Assembly: GCF_001613405.1 (NCBI RefSeq)
Contig: NZ_BDCH01000011.1
Coordinates: forward strand, 1-64,000
Direction of reading: 5' to 3'
DNA: 64,000 nucleotides
Source: Nocardia crassostreae
GTDB lineage: Bacteria; Actinomycetota; Actinomycetes; Mycobacteriales; Mycobacteriaceae
Shown here: positions 43,310 to 52,102 of the stretch, one piece after another
Position numbering within the stretch: position 1 is the stretch's first letter
Layout: each line of letters begins with the position of its first letter
The notes under the pieces: generated by a model
Seen by the model: only the letters and a program-made list of their open reading frames with translations
Told to the model about the DNA's origin: nothing
The model's database searches: none
Position numbers and translations under genes: made by a program

Positions 43310-43636
43310 CTACTTGGCGACGGTCAGCAGGAACGCCACATCGTCGATGGCCTTCACGCTGTGCCGGGCATTGGGGACGACCAGCAGGTCACCGGCCGAT
43401 CCCTTCCACTCGTTGGCGCCGCTGATGAGGGTGAGCACGCCGCTGAGCACGATCATGGTCGCCTCGCCCGGATTCTCGTGCTCGGCCAGCGTATGACCGG
43501 CTGTGAGAGCGATCACCGTTTGCCGCAGGCTGTGCGCGTGGCCTCCGTAGATGGTCACCGAACTGCGCCCGCTCGAGGCGGTGGCGGCCAGCTTCAGTTG
43601 CTGACGGGCGACCGCGGTCAGCGATTTCTTGTCCAT
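43310..43636 (-). CDS. Small cupin-domain protein
   Basis: 108 residues from ATG 43636, which has GAAAGG about 6-11 bases upstream and begins MDKKSLTAVARQQL. The cupin barrel shows LTAGHTLAEHENPGEATMIVLSG (in pieces) with His and Glu metal ligands and GDLLVVPNARHSVKAI with the second His. Similar stand-alone cupins are annotated as LuxR- or stress-related; no reaction can be assigned. It precedes the DyP-encapsulin genes on the same strand and may share their transcript. Confidence 0.82.
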   Translation of the reverse strand: MDKKSLTAVARQQLKLAATASSGRSSVTIYGGHAHSLRQTVIALTAGHTLAEHENPGEATMIVLSGVLTLISGANEWKGSAGDLLVVPNARHSVKAIDDVAFLLTVAK

Positions 43637-43704
43637 GGACTGCCTTTCGCCGGAGTATCCGTGAGTATGCCGGACGGCCATGGGCACGATCGCCTATTTC
43701 AGCG

Positions 43705-43736
43705 CTTCGTTATCGGGCTTACCTCGTATAACGAAG
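43705..43736. terminator. Hairpin at the end of folA
   Basis: CTTCGTTAT pairs with ATAACGAAG around a 14-base loop, spanning the folA stop codon (43721-43719). The stem is less GC-rich than usual here, so it could instead be a regulatory palindrome upstream of the cupin gene. Confidence 0.45.
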
Positions 43737-44213
43737 GAACCGGTATTTCAACCCCGTCGAGGACTGTTGCCACGGTGCGTCGGGCGCTTGCCATTCCGGG
43801 CCGATGACGGGTGCGTAGCAGTCGCCCGCAATATCCGCGCCCACCTCGGTCACTCGCAGTTCGGTCGCGAAAGGCATTGCCGCCCGGTAGATTTCCCCGC
43901 CGCCCATGATCCATACCGGATCGTCGCCGGTGATTTGCAGCGCCTCGGCCAAGGATCCGGCCCGTTCCGCGCCCTCGGCAGACCAGTCCGTTTGCCGGGT
44001 CACGACGATATTGCGGCGGCCCTCCATGGGACGGAAACGCGCGGGCAGCGAATCCCAGGTGCGCCGTCCCATCACCACCGGATGCCCCAGGGTGACTTCC
44101 TTGAAGTAGGCCATATCCTCGGGAATCCGCCAGGGAATGGCATTGTCGAGCCCGATCACCCCCGCCGCGGTCTGGGCCCAGATGAGCCCGACCGTGCGGC
44201 CCGATCCGCTCAC
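43719..44213 (-). CDS. folA: Dihydrofolate reductase
   Basis: 164 residues. Typical signatures are [27 protein letters not shown] (in pieces; Glu/Asp of the active site in IPED), [15 protein letters not shown] and [11 protein letters not shown]. It reduces dihydrofolate with NADPH and serves the thymidylate synthase encoded just upstream. The GTG start (44213) overlaps the thyA TGA in a GTGA, showing coupled translation. Nothing is missing. Confidence 0.95.
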   Translation of the reverse strand: MSGSGRTVGLIWAQTAAGVIGLDNAIPWRIPEDMAYFKEVTLGHPVVMGRRTWDSLPARFRPMEGRRNIVVTRQTDWSAEGAERAGSLAEALQITGDDPVWIMGGGEIYRAAMPFATELRVTEVGADIAGDCYAPVIGPEWQAPDAPWQQSSTGLKYRFLRYTR

Positions 44214-45040
44214 ACCGCCACCGCGGCCTTGATGGCCGGATGATGCTGGTAGCCCACGATTTCCACATCCTCGTAGGCGTAGTCGAACAGCGAGGGCGCG
44301 GGCCGCAGCCGCAACTCCGGGAACGGATACGGCTCCCGGCTCAGCTGCTCGCGCACCTGCTCGACGTGATTGTCGTAGATGTGGCAGTCGCCGCCGGTCC
44401 AGATGAACTCACCGGGCAGCAGTTCGGTCTGCTGCGCGACCATATGCGTCAGCAGCGCATAGCTGGCGATATTGAACGGCACGCCCAGGAACAGATCGGC
44501 GCTGCGCTGATACAGCTGGCAGCTCAGTTTGCCGTCGGCCACGTAGAACTGGAAGAAGGCGTGGCACGGGGCCAGCGCCATGCGATCCAATTCGGCCACG
44601 TTCCACGCCGAGACGATGATGCGCCGCGAATCCGGATCTGTGCGCAGCGTCTGCAGCACCTGCGAGATCTGATCGATGTGGGTGCCGTCCGGCGTCGGCC
44701 AGGACCGCCACTGCACGCCGTAGACCGGGCCCAGATCGCCATTGCGGTCGGCCCACTCGTCCCAGATGGTGACGCCGTGCTCCCGCAGCCACTTCACATT
44801 GGAATCGCCGCGCAGGAACCACAGCAGCTCGTAGACGATGGGCTTCAGATGCACCTTCTTGGTGGTGATCAGCGGGAAGCCCCGGGACAGGTCGTAGCGC
44901 AGCTGATGCCCGAAGACGCTGCGGGTGCCGGTGCCCGTGCGATCCGCTTTCGGGGTACCGGAATCCAGTACCAGCCGCAACAGGTCCTCGTATTGGGTGT
45001 CGGGGGTCGGGCTCTGGGTATCGCGAGGTGCGCTGTCCAC
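44210..45040 (-). CDS. thyA: Thymidylate synthase
   Basis: 276 residues. The catalytic cysteine is in [14 protein letters not shown] near 161; [37 protein letters not shown] (in pieces), RRIIVSAWN and the dUMP-binding [24 protein letters not shown] (in pieces) are present. It methylates dUMP using methylene-tetrahydrofolate. The GTG start at 45040 adds about 15 residues before [10 protein letters not shown] compared with the common N-terminus. It forms a two-gene operon with folA and diverges from cobF with only 20 bases between the start codons. Confidence 0.96.
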   Translation of the reverse strand: MDSAPRDTQSPTPDTQYEDLLRLVLDSGTPKADRTGTGTRSVFGHQLRYDLSRGFPLITTKKVHLKPIVYELLWFLRGDSNVKWLREHGVTIWDEWADRNGDLGPVYGVQWRSWPTPDGTHIDQISQVLQTLRTDPDSRRIIVSAWNVAELDRMALAPCHAFFQFYVADGKLSCQLYQRSADLFLGVPFNIASYALLTHMVAQQTELLPGEFIWTGGDCHIYDNHVEQVREQLSREPYPFPELRLRPAPSLFDYAYEDVEIVGYQHHPAIKAAVAV

Positions 45041-45060
45041 GCCTGGTTAGCTTACGCACC

Positions 45061-45834
45061 GTGCGGAAGCTCTTCGTGATCGGAATCGGCGCCGGTGATC
45101 CGGACCAGGTGACGGTGCAGGCCATCAAGGCCATGCGCCGGGTGGACGTGTTCTTCGTCATCGGCAAGGGCGCCGAGAAACAAGAGCTCGTGGACGTGCG
45201 CGCCACCCTCCTGGCGGAGTACGCCGACCAGCCGCACCGGGTGGTGGAGATCGCCGACCCGCCGCGGGACCGGACCGTGCCGGGCACCGGTGCGGACGCC
45301 GCCTATCAGGGCGTGGTGACCGATTGGCACGAGCGGCGCGCCGAAATCCTGGAGCGGGCCTTCGCCGGAACCGAGGGCGTGGGCGGCATTCTCGTCTGGG
45401 GTGATCCGGCGCTCTACGACAGCACCCTGCGCATGGTGGAGCGGGTGCTCGAACGCGGCCGCTCGAACTTCGACTACGAGGTGATTCCGGGTATCACCAG
45501 CGTGCAGTCCCTGGCCGCGGCGCATCGCATGGTGCTGCACGAGATCGGCGAGCCGGTGCACATCACCACCGGGCGCAGGATTCGCGAGGACGGCGTGGCC
45601 GCCGGGCAGTCCACGCTGGTCATGTTGGACGGCGACTGCTCGTTCACCCAGGTCCCCGGCGACGACCTGTACATCTGGTGGGGCGCGTACCTCGGCATGC
45701 CCGACGAGGTGATCGTGGAGGGCCCGCTGCGCGTCGTCGAACAGCGCATCGTGCGCAGGCGCGCGGCCCTGCGCGAAAGCAAGGGCTGGATCATGGACAT
45801 CTACCTGCTGCGCCGCACCGCCGACCGAGAGTGA
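45061..45834 (+). CDS. cobF: Precorrin-6A synthase (deacetylating)
   Basis: 257 residues from GTG 45061. The SAM-dependent tetrapyrrole methylase start VIGIGAGDPDQVTVQAIKAM (in part) and the later LVWGDPALYDST and VIPGITSVQSLAAAHR motifs identify the family; the WWGAYLGMPDE and ESKGWIMDIYLLRR ends match CobF. In aerobic cobalamin synthesis CobF methylates C-1 and releases the C-2 side chain as acetate. No other cob gene is nearby. There is no Shine-Dalgarno before the GTG and only 20 bases to the divergent thyA start, so the transcript may be leaderless. Confidence 0.93.
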   Translation: MRKLFVIGIGAGDPDQVTVQAIKAMRRVDVFFVIGKGAEKQELVDVRATLLAEYADQPHRVVEIADPPRDRTVPGTGADAAYQGVVTDWHERRAEILERAFAGTEGVGGILVWGDPALYDSTLRMVERVLERGRSNFDYEVIPGITSVQSLAAAHRMVLHEIGEPVHITTGRRIREDGVAAGQSTLVMLDGDCSFTQVPGDDLYIWWGAYLGMPDEVIVEGPLRVVEQRIVRRRAALRESKGWIMDIYLLRRTADRE

Positions 45835-45884
45835 GCGCGTTTCGGTGCCCAGCGGGTGTCGGGGCTGGTCGGTAGTGTGGGGCT

Positions 45885-46751
45885 GTGCCTGAGCTACCGG
45901 AAATCGTGGCGCTCGAGCAATTTCTGGCCGAGCACGCGGTGGGCGCCGTCGTGGGGCGTATCGATGTGGCGGCGCTGAGCGTGCTGAAAACCTTCGATCC
46001 GCCGGTGACGGCGCTGTCCGGGCGCGATGTGACCGGGGTGGGGCACTGGGGCAAACACCTCGGACTCGATTGCGACGGGCTGTGGTTGATCACCCACCTG
46101 TCCCGGGCCGGATGGCTGCGCTGGATCGACGAACCGGGCGCGGCGCCGCCGAAACCGGGTAAGGGGCCGCTCGCCCTGCGGGTGCACCTGTTCACCCCGG
46201 AGGGCGCGACACCGGCCTTCGATCTCACCGAGGCGGGGACCAAGAAGCGGCTGGCGGTCTGGATCGTGGCCGATCCGCTCTCGGTGCCGAGCATTGCCCG
46301 ACTGGGGCCCGATGCCATGGCGGTCAGCGAAACCGAATTCGCCGAACTGCTGCACGGGACATCGCAGCGGGTGAAGAACGCGCTGACCGATCAGACCGTG
46401 CTGGCAGGCATCGGCAATGCGTACTCCGACGAAATTCTGCACACGGCCAAGCTCTCGCCGTTCGCCAATGCCTCGACCCTGGACGCGGAGCAGCTGGCCC
46501 GGCTGTTCTCGGCCATGCGCGCCACGCTCTCCGATGCCATCGAACGCTCGGTGGGCGAGGACGCCGCGCGGCTCAAGGCCGAAAAGCGTTCCGGTATGCG
46601 GGTGCACGGCCGGACCGGGGAAACCTGCCCGGTCTGTGGCGATACCGTGCGCGAAGTCGCCTACGCGGACAAGTCCTTCCAGTACTGCCCCACCTGCCAG
46701 ACCGGCGGCAAGATTCTCGCCGACCGCCGGATGTCGCGGCTGCTCAAATGA
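45885..46751 (+). CDS. DNA-formamidopyrimidine glycosylase / endonuclease VIII family protein
   Basis: 288 residues from GTG 45885. The N-terminus PELPEIVALEQFL contains the catalytic Pro and Glu3; the helix-2-turn-helix covers VKNALTDQTVLAGIGNAYSDEIL (in pieces). The C-terminal zinc finger has CPVC and CPTC pairs. The protein removes oxidised bases and nicks the DNA. The N-terminal domain resembles the second mycobacterial Fpg type rather than MutM proper, so I give no symbol. The stop TGA (46749-46751) abuts the position where the convergent carboxylesterase frame would end if its early stop were read through. Confidence 0.88.
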   Translation: MPELPEIVALEQFLAEHAVGAVVGRIDVAALSVLKTFDPPVTALSGRDVTGVGHWGKHLGLDCDGLWLITHLSRAGWLRWIDEPGAAPPKPGKGPLALRVHLFTPEGATPAFDLTEAGTKKRLAVWIVADPLSVPSIARLGPDAMAVSETEFAELLHGTSQRVKNALTDQTVLAGIGNAYSDEILHTAKLSPFANASTLDAEQLARLFSAMRATLSDAIERSVGEDAARLKAEKRSGMRVHGRTGETCPVCGDTVREVAYADKSFQYCPTCQTGGKILADRRMSRLLK

Positions 46752-46811
46752 TCAGACCAGTGCGGGCAGCTGGATTCCCTGCCAGGCCAGGCGCTTTTCC
46801 TTGTCCGGGTC

Positions 46812-48260
46812 TTACTCCACGCGCGGCGGATAGTCGATGATCAGCGTGGCGCGCCTGTCCTCGGTATAGGCGGGCCAGGACGGCAGCGGCGCGCCGGTGC
46901 GGGCGAAGGACAGCCAATTGTCCTGGAATTGGCGGGTCACCGAGCGGAAGCCGCGGCGGCCGCCCGCGACGGTGAGCGCCCGGCCGATCGGGGTGTCGGT
47001 GGCGCCGAAGACCGGAATCAGATCCAGGGCGTGGGTCGCGCCGAAGCCCGCGAGATGCACTGCGCGCGGGGCGAAGTCGAAGCGGTAGGCGTAGGTGGGC
47101 GCGTGCTGGCCGTGCGCGGCCATGACCGTGGTGCACGGGCGGAAGAAGGTGAAGTCGCCGCCCATGCGGACGGCCACCTTGGCGTCGGGGAACCCGGGAT
47201 AGGCGGCGATCACCCGGGATTCCACCTCCGCGCCCGCCTGCTGGAGGATGCGGCGAATGCGAGCCGGGGTGGTGGCCAGCACATCGTCGAAACGGGTGAA
47301 CAGCGTGCCCTCGTCGCGATTGGAGCCGATGATGAGCGGCACCTGGTGCGCGGTGCCGGACAGGAAGGCATCGACGGGGGATTTGGGCAGGAAATCGCCG
47401 TCGATGTGCGGCGCCGCGGGGAACAGGCCCGGCTGATAGCGCAGCACATCCTGGATCGCGCGGTCCCCGGCGCGGCGAATATCGTTCGGGGCGGCCGTGA
47501 GCAGGGCCGCGGCGGCTTCGCCGGGGGCGGCGCCGAGGCGCTCGACGCAGCGCTGGGCGAAGAGTTTGGCATCGGCGGGGGAGGTGCCCCAATCGGCGGG
47601 CGGGCTCTGTGAGATGCCGCGATGGAAGAGTCCGGCGGCGGCCGGGGTGGCGAAGAGCGCGAGTACGGCGTGCGCACCGGCGGATTCGCCGAAGAGGGTG
47701 ACATTGCCGGGATCACCGCCGAAGGCGGCGATATTGCGCCGTACCCATTCCAGCGCCGCCACCTGATCGCGCAGGCCCAGATTCGAGTCGAATCGATGTG
47801 CGGGCGTGGAGAATTCCCCGAAATCGACGTATCCGAACGCGCCCAGCCGGTAGTTGACCGACACCACGATCACATCGCCCAGCGCGGCCAGCCGCGCACC
47901 GGAGTACAGGCCGAGCGCGGACGTCCCGATGATGTATCCGCCGCCGTGAATGAACACCATGACCGGCCGGGGTTTCGCCGAATGCCGGTTCGGCACGGTG
48001 ACATTCAGCGTCAGGCAATCCTCGCCGGTCGGCTGCTCGGTCCGCATGCCGATGCGCGCTCCGGTGCGATGCTGCATGGCCGCGAAACCGAATTCGGTGG
48101 CATCGCGCACGCCGCGCCACGGCCGCACCGGTTGCGGTGCGCGGAATCTGAGCTCGCCCACCGGGGGAGCCGCGAAAGGAATGGACCGCCAGCGTGAGAC
48201 GCGGCGGCCCCGAGAACCTCGGACGACACCGTCGGAGGTCGTGATATCAACCGTAGCCAC
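46812..48260 (-). CDS. Type-B carboxylesterase, possibly shortened at the C-terminus
   Basis: 482 residues from GTG 48260. The nucleophile elbow GESAGAHA lies near 192-199; the oxyanion HGGGYIIG near 105-112 and the EDCLTLNV motif near 82 are in place, and His of ATHALDLIPVFG near 412 is the likely catalytic base. It hydrolyses esters of unknown identity. The frame ends with TAA (46814-46812). The same frame continues for 19 sensible codons, DPDKEKRLAWQGIQLPALV, to a TGA at 46754-46752 that abuts the Fpg stop. The tail may have been lost by a nonsense mutation; catalytic parts are intact. Confidence 0.88.
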   Translation of the reverse strand: MATVDITTSDGVVRGSRGRRVSRWRSIPFAAPPVGELRFRAPQPVRPWRGVRDATEFGFAAMQHRTGARIGMRTEQPTGEDCLTLNVTVPNRHSAKPRPVMVFIHGGGYIIGTSALGLYSGARLAALGDVIVVSVNYRLGAFGYVDFGEFSTPAHRFDSNLGLRDQVAALEWVRRNIAAFGGDPGNVTLFGESAGAHAVLALFATPAAAGLFHRGISQSPPADWGTSPADAKLFAQRCVERLGAAPGEAAAALLTAAPNDIRRAGDRAIQDVLRYQPGLFPAAPHIDGDFLPKSPVDAFLSGTAHQVPLIIGSNRDEGTLFTRFDDVLATTPARIRRILQQAGAEVESRVIAAYPGFPDAKVAVRMGGDFTFFRPCTTVMAAHGQHAPTYAYRFDFAPRAVHLAGFGATHALDLIPVFGATDTPIGRALTVAGGRRGFRSVTRQFQDNWLSFARTGAPLPSWPAYTEDRRATLIIDYPPRVE

Positions 48261-48412
48261 TGTCCCGCCTCCCCGCGACTTTGGCGCACGGCTGAGTGCC
48301 GTCGGGGTTGGGCACGCGTGCCGCCGGTTGCGATGTTTCTGGATTTCGAGCGTACCCGGTGAGTTACCCGGGCCTTACGAAATCAGTCGTCGCTTTGGCA
48401 TATGCCAGCGGC

Positions 48413-48658
48413 TTACTGTAAATACCCCTCGACCTGCCGGGCGGTATTCGGCTGGGCTTCGTCGGGATTGCGGCCCTGGTCCATGCGGGCGCGGCGCTGG
48501 CGCAGCAGATCCCAGCACTGATCCAGCATGATCTCGAGTTCGGCGAGCTGGCGGCGTTCGGCCTCCGGGTCGATCTCGCCCTTGGTGGTCTTGGAGCGCA
48601 GCTCGTGCTCCTGGTCGACCAGGGTCTTGATGCGCGCGAGGATGTCCTGTTCGCTCAT
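48413..48658 (-). CDS. DUF2630 family small protein
   Basis: 81 residues, highly charged and helical: ILARIKTLVDQEHELRSK near the start, then AERRQLAELEIMLDQCWDLLRQRRA and an ending ARQVEGYLQ. This is the pattern of the small actinobacterial DUF2630 family, function unknown; a coiled coil is likely. Its ATG overlaps the stop of the MocR regulator gene upstream (ATGA), so the two are translated together. Confidence 0.85.
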   Translation of the reverse strand: MSEQDILARIKTLVDQEHELRSKTTKGEIDPEAERRQLAELEIMLDQCWDLLRQRRARMDQGRNPDEAQPNTARQVEGYLQ

Positions 48659-50064
48659 GCGGTCGAGTCTACGACCCGGCTCAGCGCATCCCCGGCCAAC
48701 CGGACGGCGCGCGGCAGCTCCGCCCGGGGCAGCGCGGCGTATCCGAGGGCGATGCCGAAGGTGTGTCGCGGGCCGATGTGATGGCGGCCCAGACCGTCCA
48801 GATAGACGCCCAGTTCGCGGGCCAGGGCGATGGCCCGGTCCTCGCGCGCCTGGGAATCCAGCACGACGGCCACATGGGATCCGGCGTCGTCGCCGAGCAC
48901 GTCGAGTCCGCGCCCGCGCAGCTCGTCGACCACGACCGCCCGGCGCAGCGGCATCTCCCGGCGCAGGCGGCGCAGATGCCGGGAGAGATCGCCGTGGCGG
49001 GCCAGTTCGGCGACCACCTGCTGACCCGCGGCGGCCGGGCCGGTGCCGGTCAGCTCGCGGTAGTCGAGGACGGCGTCGGTGACGGCCGGGGCGGCGACCA
49101 GCCAGCCGATGCCGAGCGTCGGGGTGAGGATCTTGCTGGTGGTGCCCAGATGGACCACGAGATCCGGGGCCAGGGTCGCCAGCAGCGGCAAAGGCGCGGT
49201 GTCGTACCGCAATTCGCCGTCGTAGTCGTCCTCGATGACGAGAGCGCCGGTGCGCCGGGCGAATTCGATGAGCTCCACCCGCCGCGCCGCGGGCATGCGG
49301 GCCCCGAGCGGAAACTGATGTGCCGGAGTGCAATACACGGCCTTGGCGGTCGGCGGCAGCAGATCGACCCGCATGCCCTCCGCATCGCAGGGCACCGGAA
49401 CCAGCCGCACCCCGGCCGCCCGGAACGCACCCGCCGCCCGCTGATAGCCCGGATCCTCCATGGCGATCACATCGCCCGGTTTCCACAGTGCCGCGGTGAG
49501 TTCTGCGACGGCGGAACTGGCTCCGGCGGTGGCCAGCACGGTGGTGCCGCTGCCCGCGCCCAGCCCGCGATGCCGCAGCAGATGCTCCACCACGGCCTCC
49601 CGGTACTCGGGCTCGCCCGCCCGATCCCGGCGCACCAGGGGTGTGTGATCGGAGGCGGCCCGCCAGGCCCGCCGCCACGCGGCCCGGTCCAGGGTCTCGA
49701 TATTGGGGGCTCCGGATCCCAGATCCAGCAGGCCGGTCATGGGATTGGCCCGGCGCCCGGTCGCCGCCGGGGCCGCCACCGGTCGCGGTGCGGCCGTCAG
49801 ATACGTACCCGAACCGTGCCGTCCGCTGAGCCAGCCCTCGGCGTGCAGCTGGTCGTAGGCGGCGGTCACCACCGTCCGGCTCACCCCGAGCCGGGCCGCC
49901 AGCTCCCGCGAGGACGGCAGCCGATCCCCGGCGCGCAGGGCTCCGGCGGCCGCCGCACCGCGCAGGCCATCGGCCACCTGCACCGCGAGCGGGGCCGCGG
50001 CGGCCCGGTCGACGGTGAACGGCAGATCATCGACCGCCACCGCCCGGTGTTCGGCTGCGCCCAC
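48655..50064 (-). CDS. MocR/PdxR-type GntR regulator with aminotransferase domain
   Basis: 469 residues from GTG 50064. The N-terminal winged helix reads LRAGDRLPSSRELAARLGVSRTVVTAAYDQLHAEG in pieces (residues about 42-75). The rest is an aminotransferase-like fold with EDDYDGELRYD and the PLP lysine in TTSKILTPTLGIGW. Such regulators bind pyridoxal phosphate and often control vitamin B6 or GABA genes. No pdxS/T is adjacent; a flavin-oxidase-fold gene lies 1.3 kb away. Its stop overlaps the start of the DUF2630 gene. Confidence 0.9.
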   Translation of the reverse strand: MGAAEHRAVAVDDLPFTVDRAAAAPLAVQVADGLRGAAAAGALRAGDRLPSSRELAARLGVSRTVVTAAYDQLHAEGWLSGRHGSGTYLTAAPRPVAAPAATGRRANPMTGLLDLGSGAPNIETLDRAAWRRAWRAASDHTPLVRRDRAGEPEYREAVVEHLLRHRGLGAGSGTTVLATAGASSAVAELTAALWKPGDVIAMEDPGYQRAAGAFRAAGVRLVPVPCDAEGMRVDLLPPTAKAVYCTPAHQFPLGARMPAARRVELIEFARRTGALVIEDDYDGELRYDTAPLPLLATLAPDLVVHLGTTSKILTPTLGIGWLVAAPAVTDAVLDYRELTGTGPAAAGQQVVAELARHGDLSRHLRRLRREMPLRRAVVVDELRGRGLDVLGDDAGSHVAVVLDSQAREDRAIALARELGVYLDGLGRHHIGPRHTFGIALGYAALPRAELPRAVRLAGDALSRVVDSTA

Positions 50065-50121
50065 GAACTGGACTCCCGATAGTTCCGAAATCCGGTCGTA
50101 TCAGAATGCCACCCGCGCGAA

Positions 50122-51285
50122 TCACTTCAGCACGGTGATCTCCGGATCGGTCACCGGCCGGTCGAGCACGGTATCCGCGCGATCGCGCAGGAACTTGTCG
50201 AACATGGCGGCCACATAGGTCCGTACCAGACTCGACCCGCGCTCGGCGGGAATCGAGCCGATGTACCTCGAGGCCGCCGACCGGGCCACGGCGGGAACCA
50301 GCAGCGGCATATCGGTGAAGTCGTAATGCGCGGCGTCGGCCAGCACCAGGTGGCGCTTCCATCCGGTGCTGTTCTGCCAGAACGCATTCAGCGACGGGTT
50401 GCCGTCGCCGACCTCTTCGATCTGCGCGCTGGTGAGTACCAGCACCGGTTCCGCGGTGCCCTCGGTGACCGACCGACCGAAGTTCTCGTCGACCCCGATC
50501 TGCCCGTCGAGATCGACCGCGGCGTCGATGCGCGGGTCGTCGTGCATGGACTCGACGGCTATGTATCCGCCCAGCGAATGTCCCACGGCGCCAATCTGTT
50601 CCAGGTCCAGGGCCGCACCGAGCCCGGTCGGCAGCGCCCGATTTCCGGCATTCGGATTCTCGCCGCGCGCCAGCCGGGTCAGCGAATCCAGGACGAACCG
50701 GAAATCGCCGAGCCGGGCGTCGGTGAACTGCTGCCGGACCTCCGGGGTCATGGCGGGAAAAGGCTTGTTCCGCACCAGTCTGCCGCCCGGGAACTCCACC
50801 ACCGGCGCCTTGTAGGTGTGGTCCACGGTGACCACCACATAGCCGCGACTGGCCAATTCCTCCGCGAGGCCGGTACCGAGCAGCCGCGTCACCCCGGCAC
50901 CCGGTGAGTACAGAACGACCGGGTAGCTCGCCCCGCCCAGCGCGGGCGCATCCGTATAGGAGTTGGTGAACAGCCCCGGCGCCTGGAATCCGAACTGCTG
51001 CTCCAGATCCGGAATCAGCTGCGTGGACAGATAGCGCGCCAGCGACCACTGCTCGGTGCCCGCGGCCGGATAGAACACCGACACCATCAACTCCCGCGCC
51101 CGATCCGGCTGGAACGGATCTGCACGGTCCTGGTCCAGCAGGTGCAAAGTCGTTGTCCCAACCGGCAATTCCCCGCCCGGCCGCGGCAACACGGTAACGC
51201 CGATGGGCGCGGCGGCGGTTATACCGGTACCCGCGGTGAGCGCGGCGGCGGCGCACAGCGCGGCCACGGCTAATCGAATGTGCAC
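50122..51285 (-). CDS. Secreted alpha/beta hydrolase, PAF-acetylhydrolase-like
   Basis: 387 residues from GTG 51285, which has GGGAGGG seven bases upstream and gives a clean signal peptide: HIRLAVAALCAAAALTAGTG then ITAAAPIG with AxA cleavage. The core has YSPGAGVTRLL, the nucleophile elbow GHSLGGY near 240-246, and the His in DAAHYDFTDMP. The layout resembles platelet-activating-factor acetylhydrolases, which release short acyl groups from phospholipids; the true substrate is unknown. Exported to the cell envelope or medium. Divergent from the flavin-oxidase-fold gene with nested inverted repeats between them. Confidence 0.86.
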   Translation of the reverse strand: MHIRLAVAALCAAAALTAGTGITAAAPIGVTVLPRPGGELPVGTTTLHLLDQDRADPFQPDRARELMVSVFYPAAGTEQWSLARYLSTQLIPDLEQQFGFQAPGLFTNSYTDAPALGGASYPVVLYSPGAGVTRLLGTGLAEELASRGYVVVTVDHTYKAPVVEFPGGRLVRNKPFPAMTPEVRQQFTDARLGDFRFVLDSLTRLARGENPNAGNRALPTGLGAALDLEQIGAVGHSLGGYIAVESMHDDPRIDAAVDLDGQIGVDENFGRSVTEGTAEPVLVLTSAQIEEVGDGNPSLNAFWQNSTGWKRHLVLADAAHYDFTDMPLLVPAVARSAASRYIGSIPAERGSSLVRTYVAAMFDKFLRDRADTVLDRPVTDPEITVLK

Positions 51286-51301
51286 TGGTTCCCTCCCTAA
51301 G

Positions 51302-51344
51302 TGGTCTTCAATTCTTACCGAGAATTGGCTATTCAGGAAGACCA
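51302..51344. promoter_or_regulatory. Nested inverted repeats in a divergent spacer
   Basis: The outer arms TGGTCTTC (51302-51309) and GAAGACCA (51337-51344) enclose a second perfect repeat, CAATTCT and AGAATTG around TACCG (51309-51327). They sit between the secreted hydrolase and the oxidase-fold gene. The inner repeat has the size of a typical dimer operator. Confidence 0.45.
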
Positions 51345-51366
51345 TTCCCCCGGCGAGACTGATCTC

Positions 51367-52056
51367 ATGACCGATCCAGCCGAGACCCGGACCCCCTTGT
51401 CACCCACCCCGCGCAGCAGCCTGACCCGCTCGAAGGAGCGCGGCGCGACCGACCGTGCCGCCCTCGACGCGGTGCTCGACGCGGGCCTGCTCTGCCACCT
51501 CGGCGTCGTGCTCGGCAACAGCCCCGTCGTCATCCCCACCACGTACGGCCGCGACGGTGACACCCTGTACCTGCACGGCTCGACCGGCGCCGGAAATCTG
51601 CGCGCTGCCCTGCGCGGCGAGGTCTCGGTCTCCGTCACCCATGTCGACGGCCTGGTCTACGCCCGCTCGGCCATGCACTTCTCCATGAACTACCGCTCGG
51701 CCGTGATCCACGCCCGCCCGGTGGAAGTCACCGATCCCGAAACCCGCATGCACGCCCTGCGCGTCATCGTCGAACACCTGGCCCCCGGCTCCTGGGACGC
51801 CGTACGGCGACCGAACAAGAAGGAAATGGCCGCGACCATGGTCCTCGCCGTCGATCTGACCGAGGCCTCGGTCAAGATGCGCGCGGGCGGCCCGCGTGAC
51901 GACGAGTCCGATATCGAGACCGGCGGCGTCTGGGCGGGCGTCCTGCCCATTCGCCAGGTCTTCGACCCGGCCGTCTCCTCCGCCGATCTCGAGCCCGGCA
52001 TCGAGATTCCCGAGCACGTGCGTGCGCGCTGTGCCGAACCGGTCGCGGTGCGATAG
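51367..52056 (+). CDS. Pyridoxamine-5'-phosphate-oxidase-fold protein (split-barrel flavin or heme type)
   Basis: 229 residues from ATG 51367. The split-barrel core shows SSLTRSKERGATDRAALDAVLDAG (in pieces), VVIPTTYGRDGDTLYLHGST and GEVSVSVTHVDGLVYARSAMHFSMNYRS in pieces, typical of the larger nitroimidazole-resistance-like subgroup. Members bind FMN, heme or F420; the residues visible do not decide. It is divergent from a secreted hydrolase and convergent with the PapA-like gene, from which it is separated by a strong hairpin. Confidence 0.85.
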   Translation: MTDPAETRTPLSPTPRSSLTRSKERGATDRAALDAVLDAGLLCHLGVVLGNSPVVIPTTYGRDGDTLYLHGSTGAGNLRAALRGEVSVSVTHVDGLVYARSAMHFSMNYRSAVIHARPVEVTDPETRMHALRVIVEHLAPGSWDAVRRPNKKEMAATMVLAVDLTEASVKMRAGGPRDDESDIETGGVWAGVLPIRQVFDPAVSSADLEPGIEIPEHVRARCAEPVAVR

Positions 52057-52068
52057 CCGATGGCCCGC

Positions 52069-52102
52069 GAACTGCCCGTCACCAACTGGTGACGGGCAGT
52101 TC
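52069..52102. terminator. 16-base-arm palindrome between convergent genes
   Basis: GAACTGCCCGTCACCA pairs perfectly with TGGTGACGGGCAGTTC around two bases. The PapA-like stop codon (52081-52079) is inside the left arm, so the last codons of that gene form the hairpin. It probably ends transcription from both sides. Confidence 0.7.

Noticed and set aside
43705..43736. Lox-like recombination site (ATAACGAAG repeat)
   Set aside because: Spacer and arm lengths differ from known sites, no recombinase gene is near, and it coincides with the end of folA.
47622..48197. Plus-strand frame antisense to the carboxylesterase
   Set aside because: No protein family features; the minus-strand carboxylesterase has clear catalytic motifs.
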